DNA of 14,120 bases from CAYGBW01 sp964348185 (GCA_964348185.1 CAYGBW010000053.1:1-14120); one strand, 5' to 3'. Shown: positions 1 to 7,744, numbered from the stretch's first letter. Program-made: numbers and translations. Notes: generated by a model not told the origin, from the sequence alone.

Positions 1-6
1 GAAACT

Positions 7-37
7 GAGAAGAGGTACGGGAACCGTGCCTCTTCTC
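7..37 (-). terminator. Strong hairpin after the ABC substrate-binding gene
   Basis: Bases 7-20 pair with 24-37 in a 14-bp stem (one G-T wobble) closed by a 3-nt loop, 15 bases beyond the stop codon of the minus-strand gene. The bases after the stem on the minus strand contain only a short T run (AGTTTC) before the window ends, so termination may be partial. A hairpin between a binding-protein gene and its permease genes is a common way to make more binding protein than permease. Whether permease genes follow cannot be seen here. Confidence 0.6.
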
Positions 38-52
38 TCACATGAGGCCCAC

Positions 53-1087
53 TTACCTTAAGAACTTATCCTGCCAGATGACGAGGATCTCTCCTCGGTT
101 GGTTGCCTGCCATGGAAAATCCATGGGCGCGAGTTTGATGCTCTCCAGTTGAGGGAGATCAGCCGGTCCAGGAATTCCCGGAAGCGTCACCCCCAGCTTC
201 GCCTTGGCGTATTCCCTCATGGCACTCTCGCTGATGGCCCAGTCGAGGAATTTCTTCGCTGCCGTCTTGTGCTTTGCGCCCTTCATGAGGGCATTTGACT
301 CGAGCTCGTAACCAGCCCCCTCTTCGGGAAGCACCATCTCGACAGGGGAACCCTGTTTCTTCAGGGTTGCATAGACAAAGGCAAAGGAGCATCCAATTCC
401 GAACTCTCCTGCGGCAGTCAGCTTGGCAGGTTTGGATCCGCTCTTGATATACTGAGCCATGTTCTTATCCAGCTTTTCCAGAAACTCCCAGGCCGTGTTC
501 TTCGCAACAGGTTTTTTTGCATAGTCAGGATCGAGCATCTCGAGAAGACTGGCGACCTGGAGAAAACCTGTGCCAGAGCTCGCCGGGTTGGGCATAACCA
601 GCATGTCCTTATACACCGGGTTCAGCAGATCTTTCCAGCCTGCGGGTTTTGGAAGGTTCTTTTTGGCCATGACCTCTGTGTTGAGGACAAAAGCCGCCAG
701 GTAGAGGTCGATGGCCACCCAGTAACCGGCTGGGTCTTTGAACTTATCAGGGATCTTGCCCCACCCCTTGGGCTTATATTTCTCAAGTATCCCCCGGTCT
801 CTGAAATCCTCCATGTTGGTTACGGCCCACCCCCAGATGAGATCGGCCTGAGGATTGTTACGTTCGGCAAGCATTCTGGCGCCCAGTTCCCCCGTGGAAA
901 GACGGATGATTTTGATATCCAAATCGGGAAGGTCCTTTTTGGCTTGATTGAGGTACTGCACGGTTTCATCTGTTTCGAGGGAAGTGTAGACAACGACTGG
1001 CTTTTTCGCCGCAAAGGCAGGCGAAGTGAGAAGGATACCGAGCGAAAATATCGTGAATGAGATTGCAATTCGTTTTGTTCCCTTCAT
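53..1087 (-). CDS. Periplasmic substrate-binding protein of an ABC transporter (iron/2-aminoethylphosphonate type)
   Basis: Encodes 344 aa. Residues 1-26 form a Sec signal peptide (basic start KGTKR, hydrophobic core, AFA-A cleavage site), so the mature protein is periplasmic. The fold signature is that of the FbpA/PhnS-like extracellular solute-binding family: an opening beta strand VVVYTSLETDE, the segment QADLIWGWAVTN in lobe 1, a hinge-proximal PNPASSGTGF that commonly contacts the ligand, and a closing LPGIPGPADL region. It would capture a small anion or a ferric ion and deliver it to an inner-membrane permease. No permease or ATPase gene is visible; they would lie beyond the left edge if the operon continues past the hairpin at 7-37. 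The start is fixed by an excellent ribosome site, AAGGAGG (1093-1099), 5 nt upstream of ATG. The ligand cannot be decided from sequence alone: the family includes Fe3+, phosphonate, spermidine and thiamine binders. Confidence 0.88.
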   Translation of the reverse strand: MKGTKRIAISFTIFSLGILLTSPAFAAKKPVVVYTSLETDETVQYLNQAKKDLPDLDIKIIRLSTGELGARMLAERNNPQADLIWGWAVTNMEDFRDRGILEKYKPKGWGKIPDKFKDPAGYWVAIDLYLAAFVLNTEVMAKKNLPKPAGWKDLLNPVYKDMLVMPNPASSGTGFLQVASLLEMLDPDYAKKPVAKNTAWEFLEKLDKNMAQYIKSGSKPAKLTAAGEFGIGCSFAFVYATLKKQGSPVEMVLPEEGAGYELESNALMKGAKHKTAAKKFLDWAISESAMREYAKAKLGVTLPGIPGPADLPQLESIKLAPMDFPWQATNRGEILVIWQDKFLR

Positions 1088-1262
1088 GTTATCCTCCTTA
1101 AGAAATGGATGAGGTTATTGAGCGAAATTACGGGCCCGTCTTAGCGAGATCTGGTGGATCCCTGGGCCTAATCAATCCCTCCATTTTCATCCCCCCTTTC
1201 GAAGCAACGGTTACCGATCCTCTCATGAGAATTTCACAAATCGTCGGGTTTTTGAGAATCCC
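1088..1262 (-). other. Long untranslated leader of the substrate-binding protein gene
   Basis: From the predicted start near 1262 to the ATG at 1087 there are about 175 untranslated bases. They include two perfect 10-bp palindromes, TCTCATGAGA (1221-1230) and ACGGGCCCGT (1130-1139), which could be regulator sites or small hairpins. I recognise no known riboswitch in it. The remaining gene-free bases 1298-1425, between this promoter and the cmk ribosome site, show nothing I can name; no convincing plus-strand promoter for cmk was found there. Confidence 0.4.
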
Positions 1263-1268
1263 GGTTCC

Positions 1269-1297
1269 TTTATATTCTGAAACAAACAGGTTGTCAA
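1269..1297 (-). promoter_or_regulatory. Sigma-70 promoter for the substrate-binding protein gene
   Basis: On the minus strand TTGACA (1292-1297, perfect -35) is followed after exactly 17 nt by TATAAA (1269-1274, -10). Transcription should start near 1262. Confidence 0.75.
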
Positions 1298-1442
1298 ATA
1301 GTTTCTCACCGGGGTTTTCTCCCTTTCTTCCACCCGGGGCTTTCAGAGGAGGGTTCAAGGGGATTTCAATTTTGGCAAGGGCCTGATAAGATCGAAGAGG
1401 GCGGGATGCGGGCGGCAGACCCTGTGAGGAGAGGGTTTCTGT

Positions 1443-2135
1443 ATGATGCGAAAGAACAAGGACAGAGCGGTTATTGCCATCGATGGCCCGTCGGGGGCAG
1501 GCAAAAGCACGGTTGCGAGGCTGTTGGCAGATAGGCTGGGATACCTCTACGTGGACACGGGTGCCATGTATCGTGCCGTGGCCTTGAAAGCAAAACAGAC
1601 CGGGCTAGACTTCAAGGATGAGAAGGGCCTGGAAGGGTTGTGCCGATCTATCCATATCGAATTCCAACGGGATGAGAAGGGGATACGGGTCTTCTGCGAC
1701 GGCGAGGATGTCACCGAGGACATCCGGAGGCCTTCCATGAGTCTTCTCGCCTCCGACATTTCACGGGTTGGGGTGGTTCGGCAATCATTGGTGGAGCGTC
1801 AGAGGAGATTCGGGGAAAAAGGGGGGGTCGTCCTCGAGGGGAGAGACATTGGAACCGTGGTATTTCCTGGGGCGGACCTGAAGTTTTTTCTGGACGCCGA
1901 CCCGCGAATCCGGGGCCGTAGGCGCTATGAGGAGCTCAAGGCCAGGGGTGAGAGGGCCGATCTGAGGGGAACGATTCGGGAGATCGAGAGAAGGGATTCC
2001 AGTGACCGAACCCGGATCCTTGCCCCTCTCAGGAAGGCCGAAGATTCGGTCCTCCTCGACACGACCCACCTCGGGGTGGACGAGGTCGTCGAGAAGATGG
2101 TTCAAATTTTCCAGGAGAGGGTGAAGGAGGCATAA
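1443..2135 (+). CDS. cmk: Cytidylate kinase
   Basis: Encodes 230 aa, the normal length for bacterial (d)CMP kinase, which transfers phosphate from ATP to CMP or dCMP in the cytoplasm for RNA, DNA and lipid precursor supply. Visible motifs: P-loop GPSGAGKST (residues 15-23), the nucleotide-monophosphate site YVDTGAMYRA (36-45), EGRDIGTVVFPGADLKFFLDA in the middle, and the lid/C-terminal RRDSSDRTRILAPL followed by DTTHLGVDEVVEKM. GAGGAGAG at 1426-1433 lies 9 nt before the ATG-ATG pair; the first ATG is used here but the second is equally possible. The next gene is rpsA, 85 bases downstream. The cmk-rpsA order is widely conserved in proteobacteria and supports the call. Confidence 0.96.
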   Translation: MMRKNKDRAVIAIDGPSGAGKSTVARLLADRLGYLYVDTGAMYRAVALKAKQTGLDFKDEKGLEGLCRSIHIEFQRDEKGIRVFCDGEDVTEDIRRPSMSLLASDISRVGVVRQSLVERQRRFGEKGGVVLEGRDIGTVVFPGADLKFFLDADPRIRGRRRYEELKARGERADLRGTIREIERRDSSDRTRILAPLRKAEDSVLLDTTHLGVDEVVEKMVQIFQERVKEA

Positions 2136-2157
2136 GCGCGCATCGGGGATAAACAGT

Positions 2158-2186
2158 TTGTGTTTTTTGTGATTATATGCTATATT
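2158..2186 (+). promoter_or_regulatory. Extended -10 promoter for rpsA
   Basis: TATATT (2181-2186) is preceded by TG-C, giving the extended -10 element TGCTATATT (2178-2186). A weak -35 TTGTGT (2158-2163) lies 17 nt upstream. Initiation near 2193 would leave a short leader carrying AGGAGGT (2204-2210), 10 nt before the rpsA ATG. This would let rpsA be expressed independently of cmk. Confidence 0.6.
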
Positions 2187-2220
2187 CTGTCGGATTGATA
2201 ATCAGGAGGTATTTTATTAA

Positions 2221-3999
2221 ATGGAAAACAAGGCTATTCCGCCTGAGAAGGAGGAAAAAGGACTGGCTAACCAGGCGGATTTGGAAACGGCTAACTCGAA
2301 AAGGGAGGAGAGCTTTCAAAAACTCTACGAGGAGAGCCTTAGGTCAGTGGAAGAGGGGGAGGTAATCAAGGGTGTTGTGATTGCCATCAATGAGGAATCT
2401 GTCACGGTAGATATCGGTTACAAATCTGAAGGGCAGATTCCAACTAGCCATTTCCTCACAAAGGATGAGGAGATCTCCGTCAACGTCGGAGACGAGATAG
2501 ATGTTCTCCTGGAGAGCAAAAGGGTCGAGGATGGGTTGCTTACCCTGTCCAAAGAGAAGGCAGACAAGCTGAAGGCCTGGCATGAGGCTAGCAAGGCGTG
2601 CCGTGAGGGAGAGATTGTAGAGGGGGAGATAGTCGCAAAGGTCAAGGGAGGCTTATCCGTCGATATCGGAATCCCGGCGTTTCTGCCTGGCTCACAGGTG
2701 GACCTCAGGCCTTTCCGAAACCTGGACAAATTCATCGGGCAGAAGCTCAAATTCAAGGTTATCAAATGCAACCGAAAACGGAACAACGTGGTCTTGTCTC
2801 GTCGAGTCCTTCTTGAAGAAGAGAGAAGGGAGTTGCGGGCGGAGACGCTGAAGACCCTCAAGGAGGGTGTGGTCCTTGAGGGCGTGGTGAAGAATATCAC
2901 GGACTATGGTGCCTTCATTGACCTGGGAGGTATTGACGGCCTCCTCCATATCACGGATATCTCGTGGGGAAGGATCAGCCACCCCTCGGAGAAACTCTCC
3001 GTTTGGGACCGTATCAGCGTCAAGGTCCTTCACTACGACCCGGATACCGGAAGGGTCTCACTGGGCTTGAAACAAACCACACCCGATCCCTGGGAACATG
3101 CCCAGCAGGCATATCCTGTCGGCGCGAGGGTCAGGGGTAAGGTCGTGAGCATCACCGATTATGGGGCCTTTGTTCAACTGGAGGAGGGAATCGAGGGGCT
3201 GGTGCACATCTCTGAGATGTCCTGGACAAAGAAAGTCAAACACCCCTCGAAACTTGTCGACCTGGGAGACATCATCGAAGCGGTTGTTCTCGACATTGAT
3301 CCATCCAAGAAGAGGATCTCCCTGGGGATGCGCCAGGTCGAGTCTAATCCCTGGACGGTCATTGAGAATAATTATCCTGTAGGAACAAAGGTCGTGGGGA
3401 GGGTTAGAACCATAACCGATTTTGGTGTTTTTGTGGGATTTGAGGAGGGAATCGACGGGCTGATCCATGTCTCCGAAATGTCCTGGACAAAAAAGGTGAG
3501 AAACCCGGCCGAGATGTTCAAAAAGGGCCAAGAGATCGAAGCGGTTGTGTTGAGCATAGACAAGGAGAATGAACGGTTCTCCCTGGGGATCAAACAGCTG
3601 ACGCCGGACCCCTGGAAAGAGATACCCACCAAGTATCGGGTTGGAAGCAGGGTCAAGGGACGAGTCACGAACGTCACCGACTTTGGCGCCTTTGTCGAAA
3701 TTGAGCCGGAGATTGAAGGGTTGATTCATGTTTCAGAGTTGAGCAAAGAAAAGGTGAACGCTCCCTCGGACGTGGTGAGTGTAGATGAGACTGTTGAGGC
3801 GGTGGTCATCAATGTAGATCGGCGGGAAAGGCGCATCGGTCTGAGCATGAAAAACATCAAAGAATGGGATGAGAAGGAGGAATACGAGCGGTATCTCTCT
3901 CGACAATCCCAGGCAACCTCCTCTCTGGGTGAATTGATTCAGAGGGAGATGGAGAGAAAGTCGACCGAAGAAAAAGGTGACAGCAAAAAGGATCTCTAG
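2221..3999 (+). CDS. rpsA: 30S ribosomal protein S1
   Basis: Encodes 592 aa. Six S1 (OB-fold) repeats can be followed: about residues 45-112 and 129-197 (divergent, ribosome-docking type), then four canonical repeats at about 214-283, 299-370, 386-457 and 473-542, each opening with a variant of G-V-V-x-x-I-T-D-Y/F-G-A-F and containing an L-H/I-H-I/V-S-E-M/L-S-W core. S1 binds mRNA and helps the 30S subunit to unfold and load transcripts, especially those with weak ribosome sites. The size is slightly above the 557 aa of E. coli because of an N-terminal acidic/lysine-rich extension of about 40 residues and a polar C-terminal tail ending in a KKDL sequence. It has its own promoter and a near-consensus ribosome site. 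Confidence 0.97.
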   Translation: MENKAIPPEKEEKGLANQADLETANSKREESFQKLYEESLRSVEEGEVIKGVVIAINEESVTVDIGYKSEGQIPTSHFLTKDEEISVNVGDEIDVLLESKRVEDGLLTLSKEKADKLKAWHEASKACREGEIVEGEIVAKVKGGLSVDIGIPAFLPGSQVDLRPFRNLDKFIGQKLKFKVIKCNRKRNNVVLSRRVLLEEERRELRAETLKTLKEGVVLEGVVKNITDYGAFIDLGGIDGLLHITDISWGRISHPSEKLSVWDRISVKVLHYDPDTGRVSLGLKQTTPDPWEHAQQAYPVGARVRGKVVSITDYGAFVQLEEGIEGLVHISEMSWTKKVKHPSKLVDLGDIIEAVVLDIDPSKKRISLGMRQVESNPWTVIENNYPVGTKVVGRVRTITDFGVFVGFEEGIDGLIHVSEMSWTKKVRNPAEMFKKGQEIEAVVLSIDKENERFSLGIKQLTPDPWKEIPTKYRVGSRVKGRVTNVTDFGAFVEIEPEIEGLIHVSELSKEKVNAPSDVVSVDETVEAVVINVDRRERRIGLSMKNIKEWDEKEEYERYLSRQSQATSSLGELIQREMERKSTEEKGDSKKDL

Positions 4000-4075
4000 G
4001 ATTTGAGAAAGGATCCCGAGGAGGAACAGAAACAGATAGGCTTTATGATCTTGGGTGCAAGACCGCATCGTTCAG

Positions 4076-4120
4076 GCCCCCCTTAGAGACGGTAAGAGCT
4101 GCTGGAGCCTTGAGGGGGGC
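4076..4120 (+). terminator. Candidate terminator after rpsA
   Basis: GCCCCCCTTA (4076-4085) can pair with TGAGGGGGGC (4111-4120) in a 10-bp, very GC-rich stem with one wobble and a 25-nt loop, 77 bases past the rpsA stop. No real T-tract follows (TAGGTCTTCA), so it may act as a weak terminator or an mRNA 3'-end stabiliser. Confidence 0.4.
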
Positions 4121-4368
4121 TAGGTCTTCATACGACAAAGACCCCGAAGTTTTTTCAAGCTGAGACGTCCCATTTTGTCAGTCCCCCCGTTGGAATCTTC
4201 CATGAACCCTTCTTTCCTCGGTTTGTTCCATTTGGGCCGGGTTGGGGGGAGGGCCTCTGACAGGGCTGCGAAACGACCAGTCGCCATGTGGCGCCACCAT
4301 CCTGGGTTCGGGATTTCTGGCCTATCATTCCCCATGACAAGACGGATTCTGCAAGATCAGGGATCTTT
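4121..4368. other. Intergenic stretch without a supported gene
   Basis: Reading frames of 70-80 codons exist on both strands, but none has a ribosome site, a recognisable motif or a plausible composition. I see nothing else until the sigma-54-type element at 4369. If that promoter is real, this stretch is where an enhancer-binding activator would bind. Confidence 0.4.
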
Positions 4369-4384
4369 TGGCAATAATATTGCA
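4369..4384 (+). promoter_or_regulatory. Sigma-54 (RpoN) type -24/-12 promoter
   Basis: The element TGGCAATAATATTGCA has the invariant GG (4370-4371) and GC (4382-4383) separated by exactly 10 nt. It matches TGGCA at -24 and TTGCA at -12 of the consensus TGGCACG-N4-TTGCW; only the C and G after TGGCA differ. Transcription would start near 4395, about 75 nt before the ATG at 4471. Sigma-54 promoters need an AAA+ activator and are typical of pilin-type genes, which fits the pseudopilin-like domain of the gene behind it. Confidence 0.6.
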
Positions 4385-4470
4385 ACGAAAAAGTGAACGG
4401 CCATCTCACTCGTCCAAAAGGGGGTGCCCGTCTAACCCGTTTTGACTGCCATCGAAGAGGGATTTCTCAT

Positions 4471-6018
4471 ATGAGTGAGCAACAGATAAACGACGGTGGA
4501 AACTATCGCGTTGTCTTCCTCGGACTTGCGGATCCTTCGGATGCCAACCTTGAGGCCTTTTCCGAGCAGCTGTCACTTAGTTTTCGAATTCCCGTGGAAA
4601 AGGCGCTCCGTATTGCAAAACGTGCTCCCATCGTGGTGGGCAAGGATGTCTCCCGGTCGAAGGCAGAGCGATACCAACAGGTTTTTGAAGGACTGGGAGG
4701 CCAGGTCAGGATAGAGCGGATAGACACGGCTCCGGTCTCCCCGCCGGACGAGGCGAGTCCCCCGAGAGCCGAAGGGTTCGAGGCGACTTCCGTTGTGAGT
4801 TCCGCAGCAAGGGGTGAGACGTCAGATCCTGGGCTGGTGCGAATGGACGCAGAGAGGGCTGACGATCCTGCGATAACCTATGACAATGATATTGCGGGCG
4901 CTTATGAAGATGGTTTCTCGCCGCCGAGCCAAGGGTCGTCCGGGTCCCCGGCGGTTTCTTCCTTTCGGTGCCCCCAATGCGGTTATGAGCAACAGAAAGG
5001 CATCGAATGTGTGAAGTGTGGGATCATTTTCGAGAAGTATGAGCGGATCGAAGAGGCCAGAAACCAAGCCCAGGCCGAGGTTGAGGAGCCCCCCGAGGAG
5101 GGGCAACCGATCCAGGAGAATTTCGAGGTCAGCATAGAACCTGCGGGATTCTGGATCAGAGTCGGGGCCTATGTCGTTGACGGCGTTATCGTGAATCTGT
5201 TGCTGGCCGCTGTGGGCATTTGCTTCGTCCTTCTCCTGGGCGGGGGCATGAATCCAATGGCCATGGCATCGTTGGGCTCTTTCGTCTATGCGATCACATT
5301 CCTGCTCCCTCTTGCCTACTACGTCTATTTCTTGGGAAAAAAAGGCTACACCCCGGGAAAAGGTTTCCTGGGCCTTCAGGTTATTCGCCAGGACGGGACT
5401 GGCTTGTCCTATGGAGACGCGGCGATCAGAACATTTTCCTACATTCTCTCCGCGATCCCCCTGTATCTGGGTTTTTTCTGGATCGGGTTCGACCGGAACA
5501 AGCAAGGGTGGCACGATAAGATCGCCAAAACCCAGGTCATCAAGGCAGAGGAGGTCTCCTCGTGGCGCAAATTGGTCGTCCTTATTCCGGCCATTCTCAT
5601 CCCTCTCATCGGGGTCGTGGCCGCCATTGGCGTCCCCGTTTACATAAAATTCAGTTCCCGTGCCCTTGTGGCCAGGGCAGTCTCCGAAATGCAGACCGTA
5701 AAAACCCATCTGGAAGAGCACTATTATCGTTACGATAGCTACCCGCTTACGGGCGAGTATCGCTCATTCCTGAACAGTACCTTCAGCAGAATTCCCAGGG
5801 ATCCCTTCAATCGCGGACGGCCATACGGGTACGAATCCGATGGCACCACCTTCATCCTGTGGAGCATCGGCCCCGACAGGGTAGACGATCGTGCAAGGAT
5901 TTCCTACGATCCCTTCTCCACACCGGGTTTTCAGCAAAGGGGTGACATCGTCATTTATTCTGATGAGGGACCCGATCGGGGTGGCGAACTCTTCGGAATG
6001 AACCCTTCCCCCTCATAG
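4471..6018 (+). CDS. Composite membrane protein: L7/L12-like domain, zinc ribbon, RDD domain, pseudopilin-like C-terminus
   Basis: Encodes 515 aa from ATG 4471, chosen because GAAGAGGG (4454-4461) lies 9 nt upstream and because an upstream in-frame GTG at 4393 would sit at the predicted transcription start. Domains in order: residues about 12-84 resemble the C-terminal fold of ribosomal L7/L12 (KALRIAKRAPIVVGKDVSR..AERYQQVFEGLGGQVRIE); a low-complexity acidic linker; a zinc ribbon with C167-x2-C170-x9-C180-x2-C183; an RDD membrane domain, about 223-360, with R230 and D237 in the first helix, two further hydrophobic spans and a closing FDRNKQGWHDKIAKTQVI; then a hydrophobic helix at about 368-392 running into an amphipathic stretch, and a GspG-like tail (R-D-P-F-N-R-G-R-P-Y-G-Y, then LWSIGPD). 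The last part looks like a type II secretion/type IV pseudopilin but lacks a prepilin peptidase site, so it should stay membrane-anchored. Function is unknown; sensing, transport or assembly are all possible. Confidence 0.8.
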   Translation: MSEQQINDGGNYRVVFLGLADPSDANLEAFSEQLSLSFRIPVEKALRIAKRAPIVVGKDVSRSKAERYQQVFEGLGGQVRIERIDTAPVSPPDEASPPRAEGFEATSVVSSAARGETSDPGLVRMDAERADDPAITYDNDIAGAYEDGFSPPSQGSSGSPAVSSFRCPQCGYEQQKGIECVKCGIIFEKYERIEEARNQAQAEVEEPPEEGQPIQENFEVSIEPAGFWIRVGAYVVDGVIVNLLLAAVGICFVLLLGGGMNPMAMASLGSFVYAITFLLPLAYYVYFLGKKGYTPGKGFLGLQVIRQDGTGLSYGDAAIRTFSYILSAIPLYLGFFWIGFDRNKQGWHDKIAKTQVIKAEEVSSWRKLVVLIPAILIPLIGVVAAIGVPVYIKFSSRALVARAVSEMQTVKTHLEEHYYRYDSYPLTGEYRSFLNSTFSRIPRDPFNRGRPYGYESDGTTFILWSIGPDRVDDRARISYDPFSTPGFQQRGDIVIYSDEGPDRGGELFGMNPSPS

Positions 6019-6058
6019 TTCCGTGTGGTAAGATTTAGATCAGATCATCAGAAAGGTC

Positions 6059-7048
6059 ATGGGACTTTTGACCCCTTCGTGGCGTAAGATCGTTACGCAC
6101 ACCGATTTTGACGGTGTGGTCAGCGCGGCCATCTGCTCCTTCTGTCTGGGCATCGGAGAAATCGTTTTCACCGGTCCCATTGCGATTGGCCGAAACATGG
6201 TTCCCGTTTCAGATCGAGACGTGGTCTGCGATCTTCCCTACCCACTGGAGTGTGGCCTCTGGTTTGACCATCATCCCGGAAACCTTGAAGAACTCCGGCT
6301 GAGGGGGTACGATCCTTCTAAACTGCCGGGGCGATTCGATCTGAAGAACAGTTGCAGCCGAGTCGTCCTTGAATACTTCTCGTCAAAGATGAAATTACCC
6401 GCGCATTTTGAAGTCACCGTCCGAGCTGCGGATGTTATCGATGCTTTCCAGTATAGAGACATAGAGGATTGGAGAAAGGAAACGCCTGGAAAGGTGATCG
6501 ATTGTGCTCTGAAGATGCTCGGATCCTCGAGGGATGGAGATCTTCTCCGGAAAAAGTCGGTCTTCCTCTTGAGAGACAATCCCTTGGAGGTTGTTGCGTC
6601 AAGCCCTGAGATTGTTGAACCATACAGAGCTTACAAGGGGCAAGAAGAGAGGATGATGGGGATTATCCAGGAGGCCTCCGCCTTCTTGCCGGACGATCGG
6701 GGGCATGAGCTCATCATTCTCGATTTGACAAGGTACAACAGACGGCCCTCTGTCTTGAGAAATCTCTCCTTTCTCCTCTACCCCTCCGCAAAGGCTGTGG
6801 TTGAGATCCGGAGCCTCTATAGGCAGAGAACCAAGACCAACAACTTCAGCCTCTCCATCTCATTGAGCCCCAATGTTGACTGTGCTGAGATTCAAAAGGA
6901 CTTGGGTGGAATCATGAGGGAACTCAACATCGGTGATGGACATAAGGGTGCAGCCGGAGGCACGGTGGCTTGTCGATCCAAGGATGAAATGGTTCGGAAA
7001 AAGGGGGAAATCCTGGGAAAAATCCTTCTTCTCTGGAAGGCGGTCTGA
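6059..7048 (+). CDS. DHH/DHHA1-family phosphoesterase
   Basis: Encodes 329 aa. The N-terminal DHH domain shows motif I H14-T-D16-F-D18-G, an aspartate in VVCDLPYP (D58) and the signature D70-H71-H72 in WFDHHPGN; these residues bind two metal ions, usually Mn2+. The C-terminal DHHA1 domain ends with G-D-G-H-K-G-A-A-G-G (292-301), the usual glycine-rich substrate loop. Family members hydrolyse oligoribonucleotides, pAp, cyclic dinucleotide products or polyphosphate, so nanoRNase-like or exopolyphosphatase-like activity is likely, but the substrate cannot be told from these motifs. A GAAAGG sequence only 2 nt before ATG is a poor ribosome site. The gene starts 40 bases after the RDD/pseudopilin gene and may rely on the same transcript. 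The Nudix gene follows closely. Confidence 0.85.
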   Translation: MGLLTPSWRKIVTHTDFDGVVSAAICSFCLGIGEIVFTGPIAIGRNMVPVSDRDVVCDLPYPLECGLWFDHHPGNLEELRLRGYDPSKLPGRFDLKNSCSRVVLEYFSSKMKLPAHFEVTVRAADVIDAFQYRDIEDWRKETPGKVIDCALKMLGSSRDGDLLRKKSVFLLRDNPLEVVASSPEIVEPYRAYKGQEERMMGIIQEASAFLPDDRGHELIILDLTRYNRRPSVLRNLSFLLYPSAKAVVEIRSLYRQRTKTNNFSLSISLSPNVDCAEIQKDLGGIMRELNIGDGHKGAAGGTVACRSKDEMVRKKGEILGKILLLWKAV

Positions 7049-7130
7049 GAGGGGTCTCATCCGACAACTCCTGCTACTGCTTGAGATTCCCAGAGAAGAC
7101 TGGAGCGAGAAACGGGCAAAGGGCGGCTTG

Positions 7131-7628
7131 GTGGCTCAACAGAAAGTCGAACACCCCAGGTATCGAGGGGAGGAAGAACTCGTAGGACGACGCTACCCGG
7201 GACGCCCGATAGCGGCCGTCGGCGCTGTGGTTGTCAAAGACAGAGATGTGCTCCTCGTCATGAGGGGCAAGGATCCTGGATATGGAGAGTGGTCGATTCC
7301 TGGAGGAGCGATCCTTGTGGGGGAAACCCTGGAACAGGCCGTAATTCGAGAAATCAGGGAGGAAGTCGACATCCTGATAAAGCCGGTGGGTCTGATCGAG
7401 GCCCTGGATCGCATCGTTCATGATGAAAAAGGAGTGGTTCTTTATCACTATGTTTTACTGGATTTTCTGTGTCTCTATCTCTCGGGGAAGCTCAGGGCCC
7501 ACACCGACGCGATAAAGGCCCGGTGGGTAAGAGACGCTGAAATAGGGAGATATGCTCTCCCGAGAGAAACCGAGGAGGTGATCCGGAAGGCACTACAGAT
7601 GGCCGGGTCTTGGCGCAACAACCATTGA
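7131..7628 (+). CDS. Nudix hydrolase (ADP-ribose pyrophosphatase/MutT-like)
   Basis: Encodes 165 aa from GTG 7131, which I prefer because AAAGGGCGG lies just upstream and the protein then begins shortly before the conserved RYPGRPIAAVGAVVV strand. The reading frame stays open further upstream into the end of the DHH gene, so the start is uncertain. The Nudix box is at residues 59-81: G-x5-E-x7-R-E-I-R-E-E-V-D-I, with the metal-binding RE..EE residues intact but D80 where the consensus has glycine. The family cleaves nucleoside diphosphates linked to another group. The opening with YP-x-RP-x-x-AVGAVV resembles the archaeal/bacterial ADP-ribose pyrophosphatase-like subgroup, but the substrate is not proven. 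It lies between a DHH phosphoesterase and a MEMO-family gene in a same-strand cluster. Confidence 0.85.
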   Translation: MAQQKVEHPRYRGEEELVGRRYPGRPIAAVGAVVVKDRDVLLVMRGKDPGYGEWSIPGGAILVGETLEQAVIREIREEVDILIKPVGLIEALDRIVHDEKGVVLYHYVLLDFLCLYLSGKLRAHTDAIKARWVRDAEIGRYALPRETEEVIRKALQMAGSWRNNH

Positions 7629-7730
7629 CATTTCGATTTCGACTTTTGAGATTGTTGATAGGCTCCAGACAGGCAGGGAAGAGGGGTTTTTGATTGGGCA
7701 GCAGCCTGCCTCCCAGCGGAATTATCAGAA

Positions 7731-7739
7731 AGGGGGTGA
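7731..7739 (+). promoter_or_regulatory. Ribosome binding site deciding the amrB start
   Basis: AGGGGGTGA differs from the ideal AGGAGGTGA at one base and ends 5 nt before GTG 7745. This favours that start over the in-frame TTG 7694, GTG 7736 (which overlaps the site) and GTG 7751. Confidence 0.5.
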
Positions 7740-7744
7740 GCGGT

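Noticed and set aside
4175..4396. A 73-codon plus-strand frame between rpsA and the RDD gene
   Set aside because: It lacks a ribosome site and has an unlikely composition; it also runs across the sigma-54 promoter.
4393..4470. Upstream in-frame GTG start for the RDD/pseudopilin gene
   Set aside because: The GTG coincides with the predicted transcription start and lacks a ribosome site, and the added 26 residues look non-coding; ATG 4471 has a good site.
4822..5721. A 299-codon open frame on the minus strand
   Set aside because: It is antisense to the RDD/pseudopilin gene, whose domains are unambiguous; the predicted peptide resembles no protein family.
7660..7713. Terminator or riboswitch before amrB, from AGGCAGG and CCTGCCT
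   Set aside because: The 7-bp complementarity encloses a loop of roughly 30 bases and no T-tract follows the 3' arm; it is too weak to call.
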